DNA of 64,000 nucleotides from Emticicia sp037153985 (GCF_037153985.1 NZ_JBBAYI010000004.1:1-64000); one strand, 5' to 3'. Counted from the first letter of the stretch, positions 27,396 through 37,265 are shown. Numbers and translations are program-made. Notes: generated from the sequence alone by a model not told the origin.

Positions 27396-28008
27396 AAAAC
27401 GCTTGGCCTGCCCGCCACGGAATACCATTCCGTGATACCGCCGTGCAAACCATTTTTATTGGAGAAAAAACGGGCTTAATCAGAAAAAATAAACTGTTAG
27501 CAAAAAATAATACATATTATTTGCCAGAAGTTTGTAATTTAGCTACCCAATAGCGCGTTAACATAATTAGGAAAAAAATATCAGGTGTTAACAAACAAAA
27601 GAAGCTAAGCTAAAGTTGATATGAGAAAAAATTCAGTGTGATAAAACACATGAAGTCAGGAAATGCTATTAGTGAAGAAATAAATAAAATCTTCCGATGC
27701 TGACAACGCTCAATTTGTTGTTTTGGCACAATTTATGCCGTTTAATAATAAAAAGCGTCTTACCTTCCCTTTTCTTGAACAATGAACAAAATACCAGCAG
27801 AGCCAATAAAAAGGTCAGGCTTATTTCAGTAGTACAGAAAAATAAGATTTTTTGGCTTAATAATTGCTATGCTAAATGGAGAGTTACCCGAAAAATCCAA
27901 TTTTTTTTATAACTTTGTGTGTTAATACAATAATATTTTCGCACCTCACGTTTTTACGATAAATAGAGTAAGTACCCCAAAATATAGATTATTAACTTGT
28001 TTTACGCT
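27396..28008. other. Intergenic between PorP/SprF and gldK
   Basis: This 613-base stretch holds a small perfect hairpin (CACGGAAT 27416-27423, ATTCCGTG 27427-27434) just after the PorP/SprF gene and a promoter-like TAACTTTG at 27910-27917, about 90 bases before gldK. The 71-codon frame at 27697-27912 has no support and I do not call it. Confidence 0.45.
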
Positions 28009-29091
28009 ATGAACAAGCAAATGCTTAAGACCTTATTTAAAAGTCTGTTAATCGTTGCCCCAATTATTATGATGCAAGGTTGTGGTTCCAAGAATCCAAT
28101 CGGCAACCTATTCAATAAGAAAAAGGACGGTAATAAAGAAGCTGGAATGGATGGTATCCGCAACGGGCAAATCAACGCATTTGCGCGTAAAGGATATAAG
28201 CAGGTCTCACCTGACGGTATGGTTTTGATTCCATCTGGGTCATTGATGATGGGTCAGGCAGACGAAGACGTGATGTCGGCACGTGTATCAATGAACAAAC
28301 GAGTAACGATTGTGCCATTCTATATGGACGACACAGAAATTACCAACCATGAGTATCGCCAGTTTATGAATCGCATGATGGAAGATTCGGTATCAACACT
28401 TGGTGAACAATTCATTATGTCAGAGCTTTATCCTGACACATTGGTTTGGACACGAGACTTTGCCTATCATAATGGTGACCAGATGACAGAGAACTACTAC
28501 TCATCACCAGCATTTGATATGTATCCGGTTGTAGGCGTAAGCTGGGATGCCGCCCAATACTTCTGTAAATGGCGCACACAGTTATACAATACTTATCTTG
28601 CAGAACACAAAGCGTATCGCTCGCCACGCTTCCGTTTGCCTTCAGAAGCAGAATGGGAATGGGCTGCACGCGGTGGAAAAGAAGGTGCAAAATATCCATG
28701 GGGGAACCCCTACGTAGCCAATGGTAAAGGATGCTTTCTGGCTAACTTCAAACCATATCGTGGAAACTACCGCGCCGATGGCTACCCTTACACGGCCCCA
28801 GCCAATGCCTTTAACGTAAACGATTACGGGCTATATAACATGGCAGGGAACGTAGCCGAATGGTGTCAGGATGCCTACGCAGAATCATATATGCCAATTA
28901 CATGGGACTTGAATCCGGTATATAACGACGACAACGAACCAAGAAAAGTAATCAAAGGAGGTTCGTGGAAAGATGTGGCTTACTTCCTTGAAACAGGTAC
29001 CAATACCTACGAATATCGTAACGAACGACGCTCTTATATCGGCTTCCGTTGTGTAATGGACCGCCTAGGAAGCGTTCCGGGTAGAGAATAA
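28009..29091 (+). CDS. gldK: Gliding motility lipoprotein GldK
   Basis: This 360-residue lipoprotein (IIMMQGC lipobox) belongs to the type IX secretion core. It has the SUMF1/FGE-sulfatase fold: LIPSGSLMMGQADEDVM, FYMDDTEITNHEYRQFM, the PVVGVSWDAAQYFCKW block, LPSEAEWEWAARGG, YNMAGNVAEWCQDAY and VIKGGSWKD. GldK forms a periplasmic ring with GldN under the outer membrane and has no known catalysis. The start at 28009 places the lipobox correctly. It is followed by a long hairpin before gldL. Confidence 0.95.
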   Translation: MNKQMLKTLFKSLLIVAPIIMMQGCGSKNPIGNLFNKKKDGNKEAGMDGIRNGQINAFARKGYKQVSPDGMVLIPSGSLMMGQADEDVMSARVSMNKRVTIVPFYMDDTEITNHEYRQFMNRMMEDSVSTLGEQFIMSELYPDTLVWTRDFAYHNGDQMTENYYSSPAFDMYPVVGVSWDAAQYFCKWRTQLYNTYLAEHKAYRSPRFRLPSEAEWEWAARGGKEGAKYPWGNPYVANGKGCFLANFKPYRGNYRADGYPYTAPANAFNVNDYGLYNMAGNVAEWCQDAYAESYMPITWDLNPVYNDDNEPRKVIKGGSWKDVAYFLETGTNTYEYRNERRSYIGFRCVMDRLGSVPGRE

Positions 29092-29102
29092 AAAACCTTA
29101 TC

Positions 29103-29167
29103 AATTGCGAAGTATGAAGCACAAGTGTTCTCTGATGAATACTTATCTTCATGTTTCGCAATTTTTT
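29103..29167 (+). terminator. Hairpin between gldK and gldL
   Basis: AATTGCGAA (29103-29111) plus ATGAAG (29114-29119) pair with CTTCAT (29147-29152) plus TTCGCAATT (29155-29163), followed by six T residues. It could end part of the transcripts after gldK and so set the ratio of GldK to GldLMN. Confidence 0.6.
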
Positions 29168-29320
29168 AATGTATATTCAGTTAATTAAGATACAAAATCA
29201 TTGCATACATAAAATTTGTTGCTTTATTTTTTTTATTAAAACAGCAAACCCTTTATTTAGTATTTGAATAACCTTTTTATTTAACACAATAAACAAAACA
29301 CTCTTAATTTATTTAAACAA

Positions 29321-30136
29321 ATGGCAGCAAAGAATAATACGAACTTCTTTTGGGACAAACTAGTACCTACAATTTACGCATTGGGAGCAGCGGTTGTAAT
29401 TTTGGGTGCAATGGGTAAAATCATGCACTATGAAGCGCTAGCATTCATGCTTCCCATCGGATTAGGAACAGAAGCGTTTATATTTATCTTATATGCAATA
29501 CAATCATTCCTTTTCCCACCAGTAGAATACCAATGGGAAAAAGCATATCCAGAACTAGCTGATGACTATCAGGGCGAATTGCCAACAAGAAGAAATGTAG
29601 TGTCTACACAAGGCGCAGGTTTAACTGCAAAAATGGATGATATGCTGGCTAACGCCAGAATTAGTCCTGACATTTTCGATAACCTCAAATCAGGAATCCA
29701 AAGCCTGACAGGGCAAGTAGCGAAGATGTCAGACCTGAGCGATGCCGCAGCCGCTACCAGTGAGTATGCCAAAAATGTAAAGGCAGCGTCGACTCAGGTA
29801 ACAGCCATGAACAACGCTTACGGAACAGCCGTAAACGCCATGACAAGCATGGCCGATGCTACCAAAGATGCACAGGAATACCGCGCACAATTTACCAAAA
29901 TTACCCAGACAATGGGCGCGCTTAATGCCGTATACGAACTAGAATTGCAAGATACCGACAAGCACCTGAAGGCAATGAACGCATTTTATAGCAACCTTAC
30001 CAATGCTATGCAAGATATGGCTGAAGCATCGAAAGAAACGCAACAGTTTAAATCAGAAATGACCAAATTGACCAACAACCTTAGCTCGTTGAATAACGTT
30101 TATGGCAGCATGCTTTCTGCCATGAGAGGCAATTAA
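29321..30136 (+). CDS. gldL: Gliding motility motor protein GldL
   Basis: This 271-residue inner-membrane protein has two N-terminal membrane segments (TIYALGAAVVILGAMGKI and PIGLGTEAFIFILYAIQSFL) with the buried glutamate typical of the family in GTEAF. A long coiled-coil-like cytoplasmic tail rich in A, T, N and Q follows. With GldM it forms the proton-driven rotary motor of type IX secretion and gliding. It is 88 bases upstream of gldM. Confidence 0.95.
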   Translation: MAAKNNTNFFWDKLVPTIYALGAAVVILGAMGKIMHYEALAFMLPIGLGTEAFIFILYAIQSFLFPPVEYQWEKAYPELADDYQGELPTRRNVVSTQGAGLTAKMDDMLANARISPDIFDNLKSGIQSLTGQVAKMSDLSDAAAATSEYAKNVKAASTQVTAMNNAYGTAVNAMTSMADATKDAQEYRAQFTKITQTMGALNAVYELELQDTDKHLKAMNAFYSNLTNAMQDMAEASKETQQFKSEMTKLTNNLSSLNNVYGSMLSAMRGN

Positions 30137-30224
30137 TCAATCGGTTTAGTTATCATTCACGTAATGAATGATAAAAAACAATTAAGTTAAAGAAATTTAC
30201 TAACCGTATAATACTACTAGATAT

Positions 30225-31823
30225 ATGGCAGGCGGAAAAGAGTCACCACGTCAGAAGATGATCAACATGATGTATCTCGTTCTGACGGCAATGTTGGCAC
30301 TCCAAATAAGTAACGCTATTTTACAGAAATTCCAGTTATTAAATAATAGCTTAGAGCGCGCAAATTCAGCTGCAAACGAAACAAACGAGAAGTCGGTTTC
30401 TGCAATCAAAGCTGAAGTTGCAAAACCGGGTAATGAAAAATATGCAGATGTAGTTCGAAAAGCTGCAGAAGTAAGAAAAATTACTTCTGAAATGGACAGC
30501 TATATCAGTGGTCTGAAACAGGAAATAATAGAAGCTGGCGGAGGACCTGACCCCGTAACAGGTGTAAAGAATCCTTCAGAAGAAGAAAAAGTGGCTATCC
30601 TGATGGTAGGTGCCAATAAAAATGGTAAAGGCTATGAGTTAAAGAAAAAATTGAACGATTTCGCTGCACAAATCCAAAAGTATGGCGACCCTAAAGTGCA
30701 ATTTACTGAATTAGCTGTTGATGCCTCGGCTGACCCTGTACTATCAAAAACTGATATAACTACCCGTAAAAAAGATTTCTCGGAACTATACTTTGCCCAA
30801 ACACCCGTACCTGCTGCATTGGCCATGTTAAGTCAGAAACAGTCAGAAGTACGCCGTTTGGAAGCACAAGTGCTAGAACATTTGGCTAAACAAGTAGGTA
30901 TACAAGAGATAAAATTCGATGAAATTTTTGCCGTAGTTATTCCTGATGCACGTGCCGTAGTAGCTGGCCAGAAATATTACGCCGAAGTAGCTATCGGAGC
31001 TTATTCAAAATCTATTACGCCACGTATCAGCATCAATGGCTCAGCAGTACCAATCAAAGATGGGAAAGGAGTATATGAAGTAACAGCACAAGGTGGCGAA
31101 TTTGATAAAAACGGACAACTAAAACGCTCATACAAAGCAATTGTATCGTATCCGGCCCCTGATGGAAGCTATAAAACAGTAGAAAAAGAAGAAACCTATA
31201 CCGTTTTAAGACCTTCTGTTCAGTTAGAATCTGCTTCGTTACCTCCCTTGTATTTCAAGTGTGCTAACGAACTACAAACATCATCGCCAGGTTTAGGAGC
31301 CTTGTATGCGCCAACTTTTGGTGGCTCAGGTGCTGAGTTTATTCCAGGTGGTGGCGGTAAAGTAACTGTTGTGCCAAATGCAGCACAAGTAACACTGAAC
31401 GTAGTAAACAATGGTATTACGTTGCAATCGTTCCCTTTCAAAGTACGTCGTGTGCCTAAACCAACTGTGTATTTCACTAACCAGTCGGGTACTAGGCTGA
31501 ACGAGAAAAAAGGAGAGTCGGCTGCTGGTCTGAGAGTAATCAATGCAGTAGCTGCTGCTGACGAAAACTTCAAAACAACAAACCCGAAAGATGCGGCTTA
31601 TCGTGTAGCTGAATACGAGGTTAACCTTGCCAGAGGTAGCAAGCGTGTAGCTAACCCAGTAGTAGCCACAGGTGGGCAGGCAAATATTTCCAGCCTTGCA
31701 CAACAAGCACAACCGGGCGACCGTTATGTAATTGAAGTAAAAAGGGTTGAGCGTAAGAACTTCAAAGGGGAAATCGAATCTGTTGATGTAGGCAGTGTGA
31801 TTGTAACAATCAACTTGTTTTAA
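30225..31823 (+). CDS. gldM: Gliding motility motor protein GldM
   Basis: This 532-residue protein begins with MAGGKESPRQKMINMMYLVLTAMLAL, the single membrane segment that sits inside the GldL ring. Four periplasmic domains follow, including AVVAGQKYYAEVAIGAYS and the GSGAEFIPGGGGKVTVVPN region, ending in GSVIVTINLF. GldM spans the periplasm to reach the GldK/GldN ring and transmits the motor's rotation. The length is normal. Confidence 0.95.
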   Translation: MAGGKESPRQKMINMMYLVLTAMLALQISNAILQKFQLLNNSLERANSAANETNEKSVSAIKAEVAKPGNEKYADVVRKAAEVRKITSEMDSYISGLKQEIIEAGGGPDPVTGVKNPSEEEKVAILMVGANKNGKGYELKKKLNDFAAQIQKYGDPKVQFTELAVDASADPVLSKTDITTRKKDFSELYFAQTPVPAALAMLSQKQSEVRRLEAQVLEHLAKQVGIQEIKFDEIFAVVIPDARAVVAGQKYYAEVAIGAYSKSITPRISINGSAVPIKDGKGVYEVTAQGGEFDKNGQLKRSYKAIVSYPAPDGSYKTVEKEETYTVLRPSVQLESASLPPLYFKCANELQTSSPGLGALYAPTFGGSGAEFIPGGGGKVTVVPNAAQVTLNVVNNGITLQSFPFKVRRVPKPTVYFTNQSGTRLNEKKGESAAGLRVINAVAAADENFKTTNPKDAAYRVAEYEVNLARGSKRVANPVVATGGQANISSLAQQAQPGDRYVIEVKRVERKNFKGEIESVDVGSVIVTINLF

Positions 31824-31847
31824 AAATAATTAATAAATTTTCAGCTA

Positions 31848-32729
31848 ATGAGAAAATTACAAGGCATGGCTTTGGGAATTGCACTAATAACCAGCCAGTT
31901 AGCAGTAGCTCAGGAAAAAACAAATAATCACTTGAATCCGCTCTCGGTTCGTCCGGTACACGATTCAAACGTTATGTACAAAGTTACCCTTTGGAGAAAA
32001 ATTGATTTAAGAGAAAAAATGAATCAACCACTTTTTGCCAAAGGTAGCGAAATTACCAAGCATTTGATTGATGCAGTAAAAGCAGGATTGCTCGATGCCT
32101 ATTCTACCGATTCGTTAACAACTAAGCTGACTTTAGAACAGTTCAGCGAACGTTTACAAATTAAAGAAGAAGGTGGCGGGTTATCGCAGGAAGAAAAAGA
32201 CGCTGGTTTTAGCAGTGCCAGTGACGATGGCTGGGGTGGTGGAGACACCGGCGGAAAAACCAAACCTGATAGCTCAGGTTTTGGCGGAAATACGTCATCA
32301 GGGCTAAGCAGTGCAACTGAGTATTTCCCAAGCCAGTTAACTACCCTTGAATTGAAAGAAGACTGGATTTTTGACAAACAACGTTCACGTCAGTATTTCG
32401 ATATTCTATCGTTAGGAGTTATTATTCCTGCCGAACAAACTACATTAGGTTTCGACCGCCCCGTAGCGTATTTTAAATATAAAGATTTAGAGCGTTACTT
32501 CCGTTCAAACCCGAAATGTATCTGGTATAACGCTGCTAACGTTGCCCAGCATAAAAACTTAGCTGATGCCTTCGAACTACGCCTGTTCCATGGTAGAATC
32601 ACGAAAAGGTCGAACGCTGCCGACAGAGACCTTGACGATATCTACAAATCGGCTCGTGAAGGATTGTTAAAATCAGAACAATTAGAGCATGAGCTAATGG
32701 AATTTGAACATAATTTGTGGGAATATTAA
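31848..32729 (+). CDS. gldN: Gliding motility protein GldN
   Basis: This 293-residue exported protein (signal MRKLQGMALGIALITSQLAVAQ) has the family block NVMYKVTLWRKIDLREKMNQPLF and the C-terminal NAADRDLDDIYKSAREG. Between them lies a Gly/Ser/Asp-rich insert at about 115-150 that looks disordered. GldN joins GldK in the periplasmic ring of the type IX secretion system. It starts 24 bases after gldM and ends the operon at a strong terminator. Confidence 0.93.
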   Translation: MRKLQGMALGIALITSQLAVAQEKTNNHLNPLSVRPVHDSNVMYKVTLWRKIDLREKMNQPLFAKGSEITKHLIDAVKAGLLDAYSTDSLTTKLTLEQFSERLQIKEEGGGLSQEEKDAGFSSASDDGWGGGDTGGKTKPDSSGFGGNTSSGLSSATEYFPSQLTTLELKEDWIFDKQRSRQYFDILSLGVIIPAEQTTLGFDRPVAYFKYKDLERYFRSNPKCIWYNAANVAQHKNLADAFELRLFHGRITKRSNAADRDLDDIYKSAREGLLKSEQLEHELMEFEHNLWEY

Positions 32730-32747
32730 GAGAAATCTTGTATATAC

Positions 32748-32786
32748 AAAAAGGGAGGAGTTGAAAAACTACCTCCCTTTTTTTTT
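32748..32786 (+). terminator. Terminator after gldN
   Basis: An AAAGGGAGG / CCTCCCTTT stem (arms at 32750-32758 and 32772-32780), extended by AGT/ACT inside, runs into nine T residues. Confidence 0.85.
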
Positions 32787-33074
32787 GCCTCAGGCACTTC
32801 ACATAAATAAAATGTCATTTCAACGATATTTTAACACTCTTTAACGTTTTTTAGCCTAAAAAATATTTTTTTAAGTGCAACTTTGCAGCAGAGTTTTGCA
32901 TCTTATTTATGTAAACCCCAGAGCGGCATCTGATTGTAACCGTTCATCCGACAATACAACCACTTATCCACAACTTAAAAAAAAATAGTACTATGTATTG
33001 CATAATACCAAACAAAACATATATCTTTGTATTGTCAATGAAGCAGAATTAAATGCTCTCCAAAAAATAAAATT
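32787..33074. other. Intergenic, AT-rich
   Basis: Together with the terminator, about 340 bases lie between gldN and the next gene. I see no ORF; the last 80 bases hold the promoter noted separately. Confidence 0.4.
32998..33029 (+). promoter_or_regulatory. Bacteroidota-type promoter
   Basis: TTG (32998-33000) and TATCTTTG (33022-33029) are 21 bases apart and lie 46 bases before the small secreted protein at 33075. Confidence 0.6.
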
Positions 33075-33425
33075 ATGAAAAAGCTTTTAATGATATTCGC
33101 CACCCTTTTAATAAGCCTCAATACAATGGCTTTGGGTTTCCCTCATAATACTTACAATCAGCAACGCAGGCTAACACAGCCTACTGCAAAAACAGCAAGT
33201 CTGAAAGAAGCACAAGTATTAAACACCTCATTAGTAACGTTGGAGAGCAATAGCGAGGAGGTTTCTACACAGGCATCTTTTCTTGAAATGTTAGCCGATT
33301 ACCTGATTAATTTGTTCAAAGAAAGTATCTCTCATAGCAGAAGTATGGCTATGAATGGTTTCCAGAAAACACAGTGTGAGTATTTTGCTATCAAATACGA
33401 TTTTGAGTACCAACTAGTTGGTTAA
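33075..33425 (+). CDS. Small secreted protein, unknown
   Basis: This 116-residue protein has a signal peptide (MKKLLMIFATLLISLNTMALG) and a polar, Gln/Thr-rich middle. It ends with an amphipathic helix (FLEMLADYLINLFKESI) and CEYFAIKYDFEYQ. I recognise no family. It has its own promoter and lies alone between the gld operon and glyA. Confidence 0.6.
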   Translation: MKKLLMIFATLLISLNTMALGFPHNTYNQQRRLTQPTAKTASLKEAQVLNTSLVTLESNSEEVSTQASFLEMLADYLINLFKESISHSRSMAMNGFQKTQCEYFAIKYDFEYQLVG

Positions 33426-33491
33426 GGATGTACCGCAAGGGGCATCCGTATAAATGTCTTATTTTCATACGGTTTAGTTAAGGTTTAGACA

Positions 33492-33520
33492 AAAAGCGTG
33501 GCTCTTTGAACCACGCTTTT
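33492..33520. terminator. Bidirectional terminator
   Basis: AAAAGCGTGG (33492-33501) and CCACGCTTTT (33511-33520) form a 10-bp stem with A- and T-rich flanks, between convergent genes. Confidence 0.75.
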
Positions 33521-33550
33521 CTTATATTTCAACCCTATGTAAGCCCGCTG

Positions 33551-34843
33551 TTAGAACTGAAACAAAGGGTAATCTTTCATCCAGTTATTAATTTCCTGTT
33601 TTACGTTGGCAATAGTTGAAGCATTGGCATGGTTCATCAGTACATCATCAATCAAATCTACAATTCTTACCATGTCTTTCTCAACCAACCCGCGCGAGGT
33701 CATCGCAGCCGTTCCTACACGCATTCCTGAGGTTGTCATGGCCGTTTTGTCATCAAAAGGTACCATATTTTTATTTACCGTAATATCGGCCTGAATCAAG
33801 GCGTTTTCAGCCAGTTTACCTGTCAAACCTTTCGGACGTAAATCAATCAGCATTAAATGGTTATCAGTACCACCCGAAATAATTTTATAGCCACGGTTAA
33901 CAAATTCTTCTGCCATTACTCTGGCGTTTTTCTGAACCTGTACGGCATAGTTATAGAAATTATCTGTAAGTGCTTCGCCGAAAGCAATCGCTTTAGCCGC
34001 AATAATATGCTCTAGTGGCCCGCCTTGAGTACCCGGAAACACGCCTGAGTCTAACAATGACGACATCATTCTTACTTCACCTTTTTGCGTAGTAATACCA
34101 AACGGATTCGGGAAGTCATGGCGCATCATAATTACCCCGCCACGTGTGCCGCGAAGGGTCTTATGAGTAGTAGTAGTAACAATATGGCAATGGTCGAATG
34201 GGTCGTTTAGTAAACCCTTCGCAATAAGGCCGGCAGGGTGCGAAATATCAGCCAGTAAAATAGCACCAACCGAGTCAGCAATCTGGCGTAAACGCACGTA
34301 GTCCCAGTCACGCGAGTAAGCCGAAGCTCCGCATATAATCAGTTTCGGACGTTCCTTGTGTGCTGTTTCTTCAACTTTATTCCAATCAATCAAACCAGTT
34401 TCCTGCTCTACACCGTAAAAGAAAGGCTGAAAATACTTACCAGATATATTTACAGGAGACCCATGCGAAAGATGCCCACCGTGCGACAAGTTAAAGCCCA
34501 GAATTTTATCGCCCGGTTGTAAACATGCCAGAAAAACAGCCATATTAGCCTGCGCACCCGAATGTGGTTGCACATTGGCCCAAGTAAGGTTAAATAACGC
34601 TTTCAGGCGGTCAATGGCAATTTGCTCAATCTGGTCAACTACCTCGCAGCCACCATAATAACGCTTGCCTGGCAGCCCTTCAGCATATTTATTAGTGAGT
34701 ACACTACCCGCAGCCTCCATTACTTGTGGCGAAACAAAGTTTTCTGAAGCTATCAGTTCAATACCATGTAATTGGCGATTGTTTTCTTTCGTGATTAAAT
34801 CGAAGATTTCGGTATCACGATAGAGCGATGTTTGGACAGACAT
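33551..34843 (-). CDS. glyA: Serine hydroxymethyltransferase
   Basis: This 430-residue PLP enzyme converts serine and tetrahydrofolate to glycine and methylene-THF. It shows IELIASENFVSPQVMEAAGS, TNKYAEGLPGKRYYGGCEVVD, QPHSGAQANMAVF, the PLP-lysine block TTTTHKTLRGTRGG and the C-terminal TSGMRVGTAAMTSRG. It is complete and has a good promoter on the minus strand. Confidence 0.96.
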   Translation of the reverse strand: MSVQTSLYRDTEIFDLITKENNRQLHGIELIASENFVSPQVMEAAGSVLTNKYAEGLPGKRYYGGCEVVDQIEQIAIDRLKALFNLTWANVQPHSGAQANMAVFLACLQPGDKILGFNLSHGGHLSHGSPVNISGKYFQPFFYGVEQETGLIDWNKVEETAHKERPKLIICGASAYSRDWDYVRLRQIADSVGAILLADISHPAGLIAKGLLNDPFDHCHIVTTTTHKTLRGTRGGVIMMRHDFPNPFGITTQKGEVRMMSSLLDSGVFPGTQGGPLEHIIAAKAIAFGEALTDNFYNYAVQVQKNARVMAEEFVNRGYKIISGGTDNHLMLIDLRPKGLTGKLAENALIQADITVNKNMVPFDDKTAMTTSGMRVGTAAMTSRGLVEKDMVRIVDLIDDVLMNHANASTIANVKQEINNWMKDYPLFQF

Positions 34844-34893
34844 ATTGATTGTTCGATGTACGATTTAAGAAGTACGAATGATAAAAATGAATA

Positions 34894-34922
34894 CAAATTT
34901 AATGGAATGTTAGAAGAACAAA
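34894..34922 (-). promoter_or_regulatory. Bacteroidota-type promoter of glyA
   Basis: On the minus strand TTTG (34919-34922) and TAAATTTG (34894-34901) are 17 bases apart, 50 bases before the glyA start. Confidence 0.6.
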
Positions 34923-35123
34923 TAAACAGAACCAAATAATCTTTTGCTAGTATGGGCAGAAGCGAATACTTTCTTGAAAAAATACTATTAATTGCCAGAA
35001 TATACCAGCTTCAGGAAGAATAATCTGTTTACATGTTAAGCTCGTGGCCTAGTAGTAAAGCAAATTTAAAAATAGATATACGTTTAAACAGAAAAATGTA
35101 ATCATGCTTCAATAAAAAAACAC

Positions 35124-36338
35124 TCACCTGATTAAAACGGCCCCTGCTATCATTTTCTCCATCATTTCACAATTAGCTACATACGATAACTCAGCCTGAT
35201 AAATACCAGTATAAATCAGAAAAGGCGTAGGGCGGGCTTTAAAAAAAGCCTTTTTGTAAGTGTCTTCCAGTTTTTCAAGACCAATACTCTGGCGTTTTTC
35301 GTTAATTTCATGTTCAGTTAAAATACTGGGTTTTTCTTTTCTCCAGAAAAACTGTTCAGGGTTTTCGGTCTGCTTGTTATTGGGGCATGGGGTGTTGTTT
35401 TCGAGCCGTACCTGAAACACCAATACACGGCCCATTGTATATGGCTCGTCAGGCGAGTAATTCATCAGCCAGCTAATAATGGCAGGATGCGCCCGGCCGT
35501 CTCTTATAGCCTGTTTAATCAGAGGCATAATGTCGATGTCTGGCCCTTTTTGCGTAGATAACGCAGAAGACAAAATGCTGGGTATGAAAGTATTTTCAAG
35601 AAGGAATGATTTTGAATGAATATAAGACCCCATTACCAGAAATTCTTTTGGTGTTTCCTGATTCAGGCCAATCAGGTTTTCGTCAGGAAACCCGACGCTT
35701 TCCAGTATTCTGTACGTTTTCATGAAAGCCTCTTCCGTAGCAATGACCCTTTTGGTGTCGTTTACCTTTCGTAGGCTATCTACCTGTGCCAGTAGTAATT
35801 TAGGCATCTCTTTCATGAAAATGAGGCTATCAACAGGCACCCATTTAGTATCTTTATTGTGCGTTTTGTAGTAGTCTCGTAATTGTGGGGTAATACGAGC
35901 AAAAGGCGGCAGGTGCATGTGCTGATAAATCTTCCTTAACGAATCGCTCAGTTCGGTATCAATATGTGGTTTAATCAGTAAGGCACGTTTTTCAAAAGCT
36001 GCCCACTGTTTGCAGGTATCGGCTACTGTTTTAAAAAAATTATCCTTCCTGAAATTCTTAACCTGATAGCCTTTTTCCACTATTTTTTCCAGAAAATCGA
36101 AAGCCAGTGGCATTTTATCTATCAAAGTAGCGCAAATAGCGGCGTTGTAATAATCTTTGGCAAAGGGTTTTTCTACATTAGCAAAGGCTTCCTTGTAAAA
36201 CTCAAGTGCTTCGTAGTAACTGGTGTCAACAATGGCTAGTTCGGCTTCATTAATAATGGGGTGGTAAATTCTCGTAAAATCTGTTTGGGCATAACTGATA
36301 AAACCAGAAAACCATAGCAGCCAGAAGAGCTTTTTCAT
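35124..36338 (-). CDS. Exported protein of unknown function, helical repeats
   Basis: This 404-residue protein has a signal peptide (MKKLFWLLWFSGFISYAQ). A TPR-like first part follows (YYEALEFYKEAFANVEKPFAKDYYNAAI, AFDFLEKIVEKGY), then a helical remainder containing ARITPQLRDYYKTHNKDTKWV. I do not recognise a named domain in the second half. It stands alone on the minus strand. Confidence 0.6.
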   Translation of the reverse strand: MKKLFWLLWFSGFISYAQTDFTRIYHPIINEAELAIVDTSYYEALEFYKEAFANVEKPFAKDYYNAAICATLIDKMPLAFDFLEKIVEKGYQVKNFRKDNFFKTVADTCKQWAAFEKRALLIKPHIDTELSDSLRKIYQHMHLPPFARITPQLRDYYKTHNKDTKWVPVDSLIFMKEMPKLLLAQVDSLRKVNDTKRVIATEEAFMKTYRILESVGFPDENLIGLNQETPKEFLVMGSYIHSKSFLLENTFIPSILSSALSTQKGPDIDIMPLIKQAIRDGRAHPAIISWLMNYSPDEPYTMGRVLVFQVRLENNTPCPNNKQTENPEQFFWRKEKPSILTEHEINEKRQSIGLEKLEDTYKKAFFKARPTPFLIYTGIYQAELSYVANCEMMEKMIAGAVLIR

Positions 36339-36383
36339 TATGTAAAAGGGTTGGGGGTGTTAGCAAAACGCATATAAAATTAA

Positions 36384-36411
36384 AAAACCAACTCATATTT
36401 GAGTTGGTTTT
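36384..36411. terminator. Bidirectional terminator
   Basis: AAAACCAACTC (36384-36394) and GAGTTGGTTTT (36401-36411) form an 11-bp stem around a six-base loop, with A-rich flank on one side for minus-strand termination of the gene at 36441. Confidence 0.75.
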
Positions 36412-36440
36412 AAAAAGCATTAACAAATGCTTAACAAGTT

Positions 36441-36941
36441 TCAGGAAAAAGATTTTAGATGCAAGGCATATAAGCCTGAGAAAAGCGCGGCATTAATAAG
36501 AGAAAAGATGCCTATGCTCCAACCCATAGAGCCACCTAAAAGAATAATAGGAGCTAACACCCCAACGGCGTTTCCGGCCAAGTAAACATAAAAACCTTTT
36601 TTACGAAGCCCCCACATCCAGATTCCACCCAGAATCAGCAACATACCTGAAACTAGATTGGCAACACCACCCGTGATAAGTTGTTTTTTTTCAAACATGG
36701 CATCCATCTGACCTCGAGATTCTTCAAATTTCTCAAAGTCGCTGGCCGACATATATTTCGACATTATATCCATCATCATCTCATTACTTTGCTCTTTTTC
36801 GGCCATTATAGCTTCAGGCATAAATACTCGGCGTATGCCCGTATAAAGCTGTACGGCATTCCAGATGAAAGTAAGAATACACAAGATGGTAAGAAACGTT
36901 GTACGAACAGGCGCTGTGTTTTCCTCAAATGGGTTTTGCAT
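36441..36941 (-). CDS. Four-helix membrane protein, unknown
   Basis: This 166-residue protein has an N-terminal membrane segment (FLTILCILTFIWNAVQLYTGI), a Met/Glu-rich soluble loop of about 50 residues (NEMMMDIMSKYMSASDFEKFEES) and three further hydrophobic segments near the C-terminus. I cannot name a family. It begins 27 bases after purS ends and so may be co-transcribed with purS and pssA. Confidence 0.6.
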   Translation of the reverse strand: MQNPFEENTAPVRTTFLTILCILTFIWNAVQLYTGIRRVFMPEAIMAEKEQSNEMMMDIMSKYMSASDFEKFEESRGQMDAMFEKKQLITGGVANLVSGMLLILGGIWMWGLRKKGFYVYLAGNAVGVLAPIILLGGSMGWSIGIFSLINAALFSGLYALHLKSFS

Positions 36942-36968
36942 CAGATTAAGTGTTTATAAAGATTCGAC

Positions 36969-37220
36969 TTAAATCTCTGTTAATTCAAAACTATATTCTT
37001 CCATAATAAGGTTGGCCAGTAGTTTTTTGCAAGCATCTTCTACAATGCTCTCGGCAGTAGCTTTGTCGGCAGCCTCAATTTCCATATTGATGTGCTTACC
37101 AATACGGCAATCGCTAAAACCTTGTATATCAAGGTTTTTTAATCCTAGTAATACAGCTTTTCCTTGAGGGTCAAGGATTTCCTTGATAGGCATTACGTCA
37201 ATCGAAGCGAGGAATTTCAT
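36969..37220 (-). CDS. purS: Phosphoribosylformylglycinamidine synthase subunit PurS
   Basis: This 83-residue protein has the PurS pattern IDVMPIKEILDPQGKAVLLGLKNL, then FSDCRIGKHINMEI and the C-terminal CKKLLANLIMEEYSFEL. PurS bridges PurL and PurQ in the three-subunit FGAM synthase of purine synthesis. PurL and PurQ are not in the window, so the complex is encoded at separate sites. It lies 45 bases after pssA on the same strand. Confidence 0.88.
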   Translation of the reverse strand: MKFLASIDVMPIKEILDPQGKAVLLGLKNLDIQGFSDCRIGKHINMEIEAADKATAESIVEDACKKLLANLIMEEYSFELTEI

Positions 37221-37265
37221 AAGTACTAACCCCCATTCCCGATAAGGGGGATTTGGTTTTAGAAT

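Noticed and set aside
27697..27912. 71-codon frame before gldK
   Set aside because: Low-complexity AT-rich translation without a ribosome site; it lies in the gldK leader.
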